Assembly: GCA_018399865.1 (NCBI GenBank)
Contig: JAGYNL010000155.1
Span: 1-16,213, forward strand
Reading direction: 5' to 3'
DNA length: 16,213 bases
From: Candidatus Bipolaricaulota bacterium
GTDB lineage: Bacteria; Bipolaricaulota; Bipolaricaulia; UBA7950; UBA9294
The position numbers and the translations under genes are program-made. The notes under the pieces were generated by a model that saw only the letters and a list, made by a program, of their open reading frames with translations, did not search any database and was not told where the DNA came from. This document shows positions 1 through 6,011 of the stretch, in pieces; within the stretch, counting starts at the first letter, position 1; each line of letters begins with the position of its first letter.

Positions 1-461
1 ATTGTGACCCAGTGCCGGACTGCAACACCAACAGATGCAATCTTACGCTCGCCAATCCAGACCCCCGGATACTTAGCCCGTCGTGAGGCTGTGATTCCGT
101 AAGCTGAGCATAGATCGATCATTGCCTGTTCAAGGTATGATATGTATCGTTTAATGTCTTTGCCATAGCCTCTAAGATCTATTATTGGGTAACAGACAAG
201 CTGGCCTGGGCCGTGGTAGGTGATGTCCCCTCCACGTTCGATCTCATAGAGTGGTATTCCGGATTGTTGCCTTTCGTCTTCTGAGATAAGTATGTTTCTC
301 CTAGATCCGCTTCTTCCTATGGTAAACACGGGATCATGTTCCACAGTGATGACTACATCATCAAGATCACCTCTACAGCGCATCGCGTGAAGCTTTTGCT
401 GAAGAAGGTAAGACCTTGAGTACTGGGCCCTTTTCAATGGGATGTGAATAACCTTTCTCAT
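1..461 (-). CDS. lipB: LipB, lipoyl(octanoyl) transferase (C-terminus outside window)
   Basis: LipB moves an octanoyl group from octanoyl-ACP to the lysine of a lipoyl domain, the first step of endogenous lipoate synthesis, in the cytoplasm. The 153 visible codons carry the family landmarks: the HDPVFTIGRSG segment near residues 43-53, the signature ERGGDITYHGPGQLVCYPIIDLR near residues 75-97 (GGD, YHGPGQ), and PGVWIGERKIASVGV, which contains the catalytic Lys of the KIA motif. The catalytic Cys region, expected about 20-30 residues further on, lies beyond the left edge. The start at 461 follows the stop codon of the lipoyl-domain gene by one base. There is no Shine-Dalgarno sequence, so translation probably depends on coupling to that upstream gene. 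The substrate protein for LipB is therefore plausibly its neighbour. Family assignment is firm. Confidence 0.95.
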   Translation of the reverse strand, partial: MRKVIHIPLKRAQYSRSYLLQQKLHAMRCRGDLDDVVITVEHDPVFTIGRSGSRRNILISEDERQQSGIPLYEIERGGDITYHGPGQLVCYPIIDLRGYGKDIKRYISYLEQAMIDLCSAYGITASRRAKYPGVWIGERKIASVGVAVRHWVT

Positions 462-462
462 C

Positions 463-708
463 TTACGATGCGAGCTGGGCTAGTTTGTCACCAAAATGGG
501 CTTTCTCGCCGGTCTTACGAAGGATGCGCTCAATGCGTCCAGCGGCAGGAGCATCGACGATAAAAGTAGTCTTTTCAGTTTCTACTTCCACAAGGTCTTC
601 TCCCGAGGAAAAGCCCTCTCCCTCTGTTTTAAGCCACTCTACGATTGTTACTTCGTTTACTTCGCCTAAATCAGGCAGATATAGGTAGTCATTCTCTGCT
701 TCGTTCAT
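463..708 (-). CDS. Stand-alone lipoyl-domain carrier protein (81 aa)
   Basis: This is a single biotinyl/lipoyl attachment domain of the type found at the N-terminus of 2-oxoacid dehydrogenase E2 subunits. It opens with LPDLGE-VNEVTIVEWLKTEGE and carries the attachment hairpin VEVETEKTTFIVDAP, with Lys46 as the expected lipoylated residue, then a mirrored half ending GEKAHFGDKLAQL. No E2 peripheral-subunit-binding or acyltransferase domain follows: the frame stops at residue 81 and lipB begins one base later. A start at 708 is chosen over the GTG/ATG options further upstream because GAGGAGG sits 7-8 bases before it. It could be the lipoyl carrier of a split 2-oxoacid or acetoin dehydrogenase, or a free lipoyl/biotinyl shuttle. 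Biotin is less likely, because the biotin motif MKM is absent and lipB is adjacent. The partner enzyme is not in the window. Confidence 0.85.
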   Translation of the reverse strand: MNEAENDYLYLPDLGEVNEVTIVEWLKTEGEGFSSGEDLVEVETEKTTFIVDAPAAGRIERILRKTGEKAHFGDKLAQLAS

Positions 709-788
709 CGCTTTCCTCCTCGTGTTTGCAGGCTGTTCCAATATTACAGCTGATAAGGATACTAGCAGATACCTGTTGCTCTTTCATC

Positions 789-817
789 TTGTGCTAGGAT
801 GCTATTGCGCGTATATT
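789..817 (+). promoter_or_regulatory. Putative promoter of tsaC
   Basis: TTGTGC (789-794) and TATATT (812-817) are separated by 17 bases, which puts a start of transcription near 824 and gives a leader of about 38 bases. The -10 matches consensus at five of six positions and the -35 at three. It lies in the divergent gap between the lipoyl gene and tsaC, where a promoter is expected. No convincing promoter could be picked for the opposite strand. Confidence 0.45.
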
Positions 818-861
818 GGGCCCCGCGGGTATAAAGCACATTACTCTAGTGAGGAAACAAA

Positions 862-1452
862 ATGCTGGTACTAAAGGAGAACGATAAACAGCTCCAGGGT
901 ATAGTAGAAGAACTGCTTGAGGCAGGAGGGACCATTATCTTTCCAACCGATACTGTTTATGGTATTGGGGGAGGGGCATGGGACGAGCGTGTCCTCGAGC
1001 AGGTTCGCAGGATGAAGGAACGCAGGTTGTCCAAACCGTTCACCCTGCATCTGCCCTCAGTTGATGCCATAGAGCGTTTTGCTTTAGTGGATCCACAGAT
1101 GCAGATGGTGGTTGAGCGTTTTCTTCCAGGCCCGATTACTTTCATCTTGCCTGCAAGTGATCAGGCGCCACCAGCAACGATCCTTAATGGCAAGGTGGGT
1201 ATCCGTGTCCCCGCCAATCCATTCTTCGAGTTAACTATGCACAGCATAGATTGTCCGCTTGTCGGTACAAGCGTCAATCGATCGGGCAGTCCGCCCTTAG
1301 CCAATATTGAACTTATCATCGAGGAGTTTTCGGGGGTAAATCTACTTGTGGAAGGAACGCAGCCTGGTAGTGGCATTGCGTCTGCTATTATTGACCTGAC
1401 GGTCAATCCTCCACGTGCACTGCGGGGACAGCTTCCGGAGAACTTGCTGTGA
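862..1452 (+). CDS. tsaC: TsaC/Sua5/YrdC, L-threonylcarbamoyladenylate synthase
   Basis: The enzyme condenses threonine, bicarbonate and ATP to threonylcarbamoyl-AMP, the activated donor for the t6A modification at position 37 of ANN-decoding tRNAs, in the cytoplasm. The 196 residues are a single YrdC domain: PTDTVYG at 28-34, the basic binding segment KERRLSKP at 52-59, LPGPITFIL at 88-96, the conserved GIRVPANP at 113-120, and GTSVNRSG at 135-142. The extra C-terminal Sua5 domain is absent, so this is the short TsaC form. GAGGAA at 851-856 supports the ATG at 862. The next gene starts inside its stop codon (GTGA overlap), so the two are co-transcribed. TsaB, another member of the pathway, is encoded in a different transcription unit of this window. 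Confidence 0.93.
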   Translation: MLVLKENDKQLQGIVEELLEAGGTIIFPTDTVYGIGGGAWDERVLEQVRRMKERRLSKPFTLHLPSVDAIERFALVDPQMQMVVERFLPGPITFILPASDQAPPATILNGKVGIRVPANPFFELTMHSIDCPLVGTSVNRSGSPPLANIELIIEEFSGVNLLVEGTQPGSGIASAIIDLTVNPPRALRGQLPENLL

Positions 1453-2306
1453 GGAATCTGTCGGTACTGGCCCTTCTATCAATAACTGTCATTTGGGGAT
1501 GGACGTTTGTCCTTATTAAGCAAGGGATGTCACAGGTGGGCCCGTTCACTTTTCTAGCAATTCGTTTCTTCATTGCTTGGGCAGTTCTGTGTGCTTTATT
1601 GAGAAGGCATATTAGACGGATCAGCTTATACTCATTACGTTCCGGGCTAATGGTGGGTACTGCGCTCTTCTTGGGATACCTATTTCAGACGTGGGGCTTG
1701 GTGTACACCACAGCCACGAAAAGCGGTCTGCTGACTGGTTTGTCAGTGGTTATAGTCCCTATAGCATCCTCATTCGTATTTGGAAGGCGGGTGAAGCTGG
1801 TGATTTGGCTGGGTGCGTTACTGGCTGCAGGCGGGCTGTTCTTGCTTGTTGCTGGCAACGGTCAGTTAAGCGCACTGAACAGGGGAGATTTGATGACGTT
1901 GGCTTGCGCAGTGAGTTTTGCGTTTCATATAATTCTCATCGATCGCTTTGTGCATACCACTGACTACCGACAACTCCTACTGGTGCAGGTGGGAGTGGTA
2001 GCCTTTTTGAGCCTTATTGGGGCAGGAGCTATTGAGAAATTTGCTTTCACCCCCTCTTTTACGGTCATTGAGGGGGTTCTAGTTACAGGTATTTTTGCTA
2101 CGGCTGTGGCGTACTATGTACTAAATCGCTTTCAATCATCTTCTACAGCCTCTTACACTGCGATTGTTCTTACCATGGAGCCAGTCTTTGCTGGCTTATT
2201 TGGCTTTCTACTGCTTGGCGAAAAGCTGGGGCTTTGGCAGCTTGTAGGAAGCGTCATGATTCTTCTGGGAATGATAATCCCGTCGATCTGGAAACCAACT
2301 ACTTGA
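1449..2306 (+). CDS. EamA-family (DMT superfamily) transporter
   Basis: A 285-residue integral membrane protein with about ten hydrophobic segments, arranged as two EamA repeats (roughly residues 5-130 and 145-280). Typical repeat landmarks are visible: IWGWTFVLIKQG near the N-terminus, RFFIAW in TM2, GLVYTTATKSGLLTGLSVVIVPI in the first repeat, and AYYVLNRFQSSSTASYTAIVLTMEPVFAGLFGFLLLGEKL at the end of the second. Members export amino acids, nucleosides or other small metabolites, and the substrate cannot be read from sequence. The start is a GTG overlapping the tsaC stop codon by four bases, so translation is probably coupled. Start choice is supported by the family's N-terminal end falling just before TM1. 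It has no apparent functional link to tsaC beyond co-transcription. Confidence 0.88.
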   Translation: MRNLSVLALLSITVIWGWTFVLIKQGMSQVGPFTFLAIRFFIAWAVLCALLRRHIRRISLYSLRSGLMVGTALFLGYLFQTWGLVYTTATKSGLLTGLSVVIVPIASSFVFGRRVKLVIWLGALLAAGGLFLLVAGNGQLSALNRGDLMTLACAVSFAFHIILIDRFVHTTDYRQLLLVQVGVVAFLSLIGAGAIEKFAFTPSFTVIEGVLVTGIFATAVAYYVLNRFQSSSTASYTAIVLTMEPVFAGLFGFLLLGEKLGLWQLVGSVMILLGMIIPSIWKPTT

Positions 2307-2313
2307 GGGGTGT

Positions 2314-2343
2314 TTGCCTTGCTTGTGCTGGCAGTACTATAAT
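2314..2343 (+). promoter_or_regulatory. Promoter of the CDP-alcohol phosphatidyltransferase-like gene
   Basis: TTGCCT (2314-2319) and a perfect TATAAT (2338-2343) are 18 bases apart. Transcription would begin near 2350, only about 13 bases before the ATG at 2363, which has no good Shine-Dalgarno sequence. It separates this gene from the tsaC/EamA pair upstream. Confidence 0.6.
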
Positions 2344-2362
2344 GATTATATGGTGAATAGGG

Positions 2363-2884
2363 ATGAGTAAGGCTCCAGATCTTCTGACAGCGTCGCGAGG
2401 TGTGATAGCGGTAGTTATAGTAAGCCTCAGCCTGACTGGCCAAGAAGCACTCAGTTGGGTTATCTTGCTGACCATGGTTGGGTGGACTACGGATATCTTG
2501 GACGGACGTGTAGCTCGCCGCCAGAACAAGGAACCCTCATGGGTAGGAGAGCATGAGTTCACTTTTGATATGATTATGGTGTTCTCTGCGCTAGTCTACT
2601 TGGTGATGGCGGGTTTCGTTCCTGTTTTGCCTGCGGCGATCTATGTAGCGGTTGCAGCCTTGTTTATCGTTTTCTGCCAATCGAAATCGGTAACAATGTC
2701 GTTTGCTTTTCCGCTAGTTGTCCTTCCGCTAATTGTAGCTTGCTACGAAGCCCCGCATGCTGCCTATATCTACATTGCCTGGATAGTGCTTGCGCTTATG
2801 TATGATTGGAGGCGGTTCTTTGGTGTAGTGCGGGAGTTTATAACCAATATGAAACGCCTGTACGAGCGTTTTAGCGCTGATTAA
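2363..2884 (+). CDS. CDP-alcohol phosphatidyltransferase-like membrane protein
   Basis: A 173-residue polytopic membrane protein with the N-terminal PDLLTASRG segment and the metal-binding signature of CDP-alcohol phosphotransferases. Asp44, Asp47-Gly48 and Ala51-Arg52 match D-x2-DG-x2-AR. The second half of the motif deviates. After Gly62, the expected Asp pair is offset by one and reads Glu65...Asp69, keeping the i/i+4 spacing but replacing the third Asp by Glu. Enzymes of the family exchange CMP of a CDP-lipid for an alcohol, making phosphatidylglycerol phosphate, cardiolipin or inositol phosphate lipids. The acceptor cannot be deduced here, and the altered motif leaves activity open. The gene ends in a four-base overlap with the convergent ruvB. 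The start at 2363 is the only upstream choice before an in-frame stop (TGA at 2354), but its ribosome binding site is weak. Confidence 0.75.
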   Translation: MSKAPDLLTASRGVIAVVIVSLSLTGQEALSWVILLTMVGWTTDILDGRVARRQNKEPSWVGEHEFTFDMIMVFSALVYLVMAGFVPVLPAAIYVAVAALFIVFCQSKSVTMSFAFPLVVLPLIVACYEAPHAAYIYIAWIVLALMYDWRRFFGVVREFITNMKRLYERFSAD

Positions 2885-3885
2885 AGAAGCCGCTCGCCGC
2901 TCTTCTTCTTTAAGTGCTTATATGCGCGCTCAGTGGCGGTACGACCTTGCGGTGTACGCTTGATAAACCCTTCCTGGAGAAGATAGGGTTCAACCATATC
3001 GGTTATTGTGTCTTTCTCTTCTGAAAGGGAAGCGGCAAGTGTGTCCAAGCCAACTGGACCGCCGTCGAATTTCACTAGTATGGCTTGCAAGAGGGCTCGA
3101 TCAAGGGAATCTAGACCAATCTCATCTATACGAAGAAGTTCCAGTGAGCGTTTCGCGGCCTGTTGGTCGATACTTCCGTTCCCGCTTACCTGGGCTACAT
3201 CACGGGTGCGTCGGAGAAGCCGAACCGCAATGCGCGGAGTTCCGCGCGAACGCCTGGCCAGCTCTCGCGCACCATCCTGACTAACTTTTACCCCTAGAAG
3301 GCTGCCCGCGCGAATGATTATCCTTTCAAGGTCTTCTATCTGGTAGAACGCAAGTCGGAATGCTACCTCAAAGCGGTCTCGCAGTGGCGCAGATATTAGG
3401 CCGGCTCGTGTGGTTGCCCCAATGAGAGTAAACGGAGGCAGTTCAATTCGTAGGGATTGAGCACTTGGCCCTTCTCCTAGTATTATGTCTATCTTGTAGT
3501 CCTCCATGGCCGGATATAGTATCTCTTCCACGTTTCTGCGCAGGCGATGGATTTCATCGATAAAGAAGACGTCATGTGGTTTGAGGTTAGTCAGTATTGC
3601 GGCAAGGTCTCCGGCTTTCTCAATAGCTGGTCCTGAACTGGTACGGATATTTACTCCCATTTCCCGGGCAATTATCTGGGCTAGGGTCGTCTTTCCTAAG
3701 CCGGGTGGACCATGCAGCAGTACATGGTCAAGTGGTTCTTCTCGCCCACGTGCTGCAGCGATATATATTTGAAGCTTCTCCTTGATGTCTTGTTGCCCTA
3801 CGAAATCGCTAAGACGAGCTGGGCGGAGGTTCACAAAGGAGTCTTCATCTGAAGCTTGAAGTCCTACGGTTCGCTCTGTTGGCAT
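2881..3885 (-). CDS. ruvB: RuvB, Holliday junction branch-migration ATPase
   Basis: RuvB is the hexameric AAA+ motor of the RuvAB complex that drives branch migration of Holliday junctions during recombination repair. The 334 residues show the complete architecture: LRPxxLxDFVGQ near 20-31, Walker A GPPGLGKT at 59-66, Walker B VFFIDEIH at 106-113, sensor 1 GATTR at 156-160, and the arginine-finger region PLRDRF at 167-172. The C-terminal winged helix ends in [24 protein letters not shown]. Length is normal for the family. The ATG at 3885 has no Shine-Dalgarno sequence. A good promoter places the predicted RNA start about three bases upstream, so it is probably a leaderless message. Neither ruvA nor ruvC is adjacent. 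The 3' end overlaps the convergent lipid gene by four bases. Confidence 0.97.
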   Translation of the reverse strand: MPTERTVGLQASDEDSFVNLRPARLSDFVGQQDIKEKLQIYIAAARGREEPLDHVLLHGPPGLGKTTLAQIIAREMGVNIRTSSGPAIEKAGDLAAILTNLKPHDVFFIDEIHRLRRNVEEILYPAMEDYKIDIILGEGPSAQSLRIELPPFTLIGATTRAGLISAPLRDRFEVAFRLAFYQIEDLERIIIRAGSLLGVKVSQDGARELARRSRGTPRIAVRLLRRTRDVAQVSGNGSIDQQAAKRSLELLRIDEIGLDSLDRALLQAILVKFDGGPVGLDTLAASLSEEKDTITDMVEPYLLQEGFIKRTPQGRTATERAYKHLKKKSGERLL

Positions 3886-3894
3886 TATGAGTAG

Positions 3895-3924
3895 ATCTTA
3901 CATGAGGGGAATCGTGCCGGTCAA
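3895..3924 (-). promoter_or_regulatory. Promoter of ruvB, likely giving a leaderless mRNA
   Basis: On the minus strand, TTGACC (3924-3919) and TAAGAT (3900-3895) are 18 bases apart. The -35 matches at five of six positions and the -10 at four. The -10 ends 9 bases before the ruvB ATG, so transcription should begin around 3888 with an untranslated leader of only about three bases. This agrees with the absence of a Shine-Dalgarno sequence. Confidence 0.6.
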
Positions 3925-4175
3925 CCGCTATCGGGCAGCATACTTGGAATCGAATTTATGAGATTGTACAACCGCCGAGAAGGGGCAGCTGCAAGGGACT
4001 TTATACGCTTCTTAACCCTTGGAGCAGCGTGGACACCACATTTGGGGCACGGCAATAGTACTTGATGGCGTGGAACAGTCTTCCCGTAATTCAGTTTCGT
4101 ACCCTGATAGCCGATGCCGGTTCTTCTTTGTCTTGCTGAATCAATGCGAGCTTTACCTCCCCAATAGGTTGGCAA
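3921..4175 (-). CDS. Candidate small basic zinc-ribbon-like protein (84 aa, L32-like?)
   Basis: The stretch between ruvB and the redoxin gene has an open frame with coding-like composition. From a TTG at 4175, with AGGA five bases upstream, it encodes 84 residues. They open with PTYWGGKARIDSARQRR, then VLLPCPKCGVHAAPRVKKR, and end in SMLPDSG. The basic N-terminus followed by CPxCG-x5-RV recalls bacterial ribosomal protein L32 (CPxCG-x6-RVCPxCG), but the second cysteine pair is missing. The reading overlaps the redoxin 3' end by 23 bases. It could be a divergent ribosomal-type zinc ribbon, a decayed rpmF copy, or chance. The alternative start is an ATG at 4268, deep inside the redoxin gene, and is unlikely. 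I do not recognise it with certainty. Confidence 0.35.
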   Translation of the reverse strand: MPTYWGGKARIDSARQRRTGIGYQGTKLNYGKTVPRHQVLLPCPKCGVHAAPRVKKRIKSLAAAPSRRLYNLINSIPSMLPDSG

Positions 4176-5415
4176 TGATGTCCTGGATCTCGCCCTGCCT
4201 AAGGAGGCGGTAGCCTCCTCGGGGCACACCGCACCTGATGCTGGCCCAAGCCTCGTCCATTCCAGCAATGATCCCGTCTTGATCGATTATGACCAGCCCG
4301 TTTGACCGCCGATAAATTTCTGCGATCTGTGGATCCCACAGTGCTATCTCAGTCTGCAATCTGGGACCGGTCATATCATCGAAGTCCACAGGCTTTGAAC
4401 CTACATAGACTGTTATCATTACCGCGCTGTCACCGAACAGGCTAACGCTATCACGGATGTCGGACAGCCTGCTGGAGGTTGGGGAAGATATCGTGTCACA
4501 CATCAGGCAACTACTCGTGTTTAGAATCGGGCAGAAGACAAGGACCACGACCTTTCCCCGAAAGTCAGAAAGGCGTATATCCTGACCGTCGGTCGTTCTT
4601 GCGGCGAAATCAGGTGCCGCGTGATCGGGGCCAATAATGGGGCGTGGTTCGGCGTTCCCGATGCGTTCTAGGGTCATTCTGCGTCCATCCTCGGATACGG
4701 ACGTAATCACATATATGACGTCTCCTACCTGGACCTGAAACGGATCTTCAGCCCCATAAACCTCATGCGAGCCAAGGAGCATATCTAATTCACCGTTTCC
4801 ATCAGTGTCAATTGAGACAAAGATGTGGGAGAGGTCGTCGTACTTGGCTGTAGATGAGAGATCAGTGATGGTGACGGGATACAAGGTGCCACCAAGATCG
4901 ACGAGTCCACGGCGGTGGCAAAAACAACTGTACCAGTACTCGTACTGTTTTGTTGCATAGGAAAAGTTTGCCAGTATAAGCAGATGGTATGGGGCACGAG
5001 TTATAGCCCCCTTTAGCGCGTACTCAACATTCACGGTCACCTGCCACCGGTAGGTCCGGGCATTAATGCGTTCCCTATCCTGAATGCCGGGGTCGTTTGC
5101 TAGATCTTCATCATTGTTGGCGTCGACAAGAATACGCGGCTCCCCGTGCTGTGAGACCGCCACAGTTATCCCCGGATCAGGTCCTGATCCAAGCGGGAGT
5201 ATCCCGTAGGAGTACTCTGCGCTATTGGGTGTAACAGGTGGAAGCGCGACGTGCTTCTCCAATGGTTGATCATAGAGTGGGAGATGGTGCATCGGGACCT
5301 CCGCACTCAGTATCGGCCATGGCACCACCTCACCCAGGAGGCCTGTCTCTTGTCCTAATACGATCAGTGGAGTGAGGATCGTCAGGAAGAGGACTACAGC
5401 TATTGTTCTTGACAT
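4153..5415 (-). CDS. Secreted redoxin (TlpA/AhpC-like) protein with Asp-rich N-terminal region
   Basis: The 420-residue product begins with a signal peptide (hydrophobic stretch about residues 5-20, likely cleavage after VLG or nearby, no lipobox Cys), so it acts outside the cytoplasmic membrane. The middle (about 70-255) contains two acidic, calcium-loop-like stretches, DANNDEDLAND (98-108) and DTDGNGELD (203-211), flanking a Cys-x-Cys at 164/166. Residues 266-420 are a thioredoxin-fold redoxin domain: APDFAARTTDGQDIRLSDFRGKVVVLVF, then Cys295 and the CLMC pair at 303-306. The CxxC lies four residues later than in TlpA-type proteins. The ATG at 5415 is preferred over GTG 5424 because GAGGGG lies eight bases before it. 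The gene overlaps the 3' end of the cysteine-rich gene and is co-transcribed with it. The likely role is thiol-disulfide exchange on exported proteins; the partner is unknown. Confidence 0.8.
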   Translation of the reverse strand: MSRTIAVVLFLTILTPLIVLGQETGLLGEVVPWPILSAEVPMHHLPLYDQPLEKHVALPPVTPNSAEYSYGILPLGSGPDPGITVAVSQHGEPRILVDANNDEDLANDPGIQDRERINARTYRWQVTVNVEYALKGAITRAPYHLLILANFSYATKQYEYWYSCFCHRRGLVDLGGTLYPVTITDLSSTAKYDDLSHIFVSIDTDGNGELDMLLGSHEVYGAEDPFQVQVGDVIYVITSVSEDGRRMTLERIGNAEPRPIIGPDHAAPDFAARTTDGQDIRLSDFRGKVVVLVFCPILNTSSCLMCDTISSPTSSRLSDIRDSVSLFGDSAVMITVYVGSKPVDFDDMTGPRLQTEIALWDPQIAEIYRRSNGLVIIDQDGIIAGMDEAWASIRCGVPRGGYRLLRQGEIQDIIANLLGR

Positions 5416-5834
5416 AGGCACCACCCCTCATTGCCAGCAGCGGTTACCCAGGTTGCGAATTTCCAGCATTCGGTAGTGGCCGTCACACGTCCGGAGCCTA
5501 TCTCAGTGTCTGTGCAACTCCAGAAGTAGTTTCCATAAAGGGTGGACACCCAGCAATCACCCTTCACGCGAACCTGTATCGGTAACGGGCGCATCTGATC
5601 ATCGTAGCGCTCATAGGTTCCTCTTGTCCAACACTGCCAGTTGCCGAAATTCTCCACACAATCTCCTGCACAGTGAAGCAAGATGCACCCCGAATCACCA
5701 GAGCGCGGTACGGTCTCCATCTCAATGATCGTTAGGTCCTCTCCGATCTGATCTATCCTCTCTCCCATTGCAACCACGCTCATACTAAGCACCGTCAAGC
5801 CTAACAGGATAATACACATGTGAATACGATACAT
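5400..5834 (-). CDS. Secreted cysteine-rich protein of unknown function
   Basis: I do not recognise this 144-residue protein. It starts with a signal peptide (MYRIHMCIILLGLTVLSMSVVAMG), and the mature part has nine cysteines clustered in short motifs such as GCILLHCAGDC, QCW, DCW, SCT, ECW and the C-terminal WCLCQEQ. Tryptophan is also unusually frequent and often next to Cys. This suggests a small disulfide-rich or metal-binding extracellular domain. The start at 5834 is chosen over the upstream ATG (5867) because AAGGAGG (5847-5853) lies before it and the signal peptide then begins normally. The gene is first in a two-gene operon. The redoxin gene begins inside its last codons, which makes a functional pairing plausible: an oxidisable or disulfide-bonded substrate with a dedicated redoxin. 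Confidence 0.75.
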   Translation of the reverse strand: MYRIHMCIILLGLTVLSMSVVAMGERIDQIGEDLTIIEMETVPRSGDSGCILLHCAGDCVENFGNWQCWTRGTYERYDDQMRPLPIQVRVKGDCWVSTLYGNYFWSCTDTEIGSGRVTATTECWKFATWVTAAGNEGWCLCQEQ

Positions 5835-5869
5835 TATCAGGGTAACCTCCTTCATATTATTTTCCATTT

Positions 5870-5898
5870 ATAGTACACCAATCAGCACCAAGTGTCAA
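5870..5898 (-). promoter_or_regulatory. Strong promoter of the cysteine-rich/redoxin operon
   Basis: On the minus strand, a perfect TTGACA (5898-5893) and TACTAT (5875-5870) are spaced 17 bases apart. This predicts a start of transcription near 5863 and a leader of about 29 bases that contains the AAGGAGG ribosome binding site. It is the best -35 match in the window. Confidence 0.7.
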
Positions 5899-5996
5899 TT
5901 CCTGTGTCGTACAAGCAGACAGCGTAGATTCTAAAGCCAACTGGAGCTTGGATACGGTAGCATTTCGAGTTCTCTGCGAGGAATGCTTTCTTATGT

Positions 5997-6002
5997 TACC
6001 AT
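5997..6002 (+). promoter_or_regulatory. Putative -10 element of ribF (leaderless type)
   Basis: TACCAT lies 9 bases before the ribF ATG, the same hexamer and distance as upstream of tsaB. The -35 region is poor (CTGCGA at 5974-5979 with 17-base spacing). The ribF start has no usable Shine-Dalgarno sequence, which favours a leaderless or nearly leaderless message. Confidence 0.4.
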
Positions 6003-6011
6003 CTTCATATC

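Noticed and set aside
485..688. Plus-strand frame opposite the lipoyl-domain gene
   Set aside because: It is the shadow of a well-supported minus-strand gene, with low-complexity Ser/Arg-rich translation.
818..832. GGGCCCCGCGGG palindromic stretch upstream of tsaC as an operator
   Set aside because: It is a short GC-rich palindrome with no regulator encoded nearby and no second copy seen.
4019..4213. 64-residue plus-strand frame opposite the redoxin 3' end
   Set aside because: It lacks a ribosome binding site and family signature, and lies antisense to better-supported frames.
5881..6011. FMN riboswitch upstream of ribF
   Set aside because: None of the conserved FMN-aptamer segments can be recognised in this 144-base gap.
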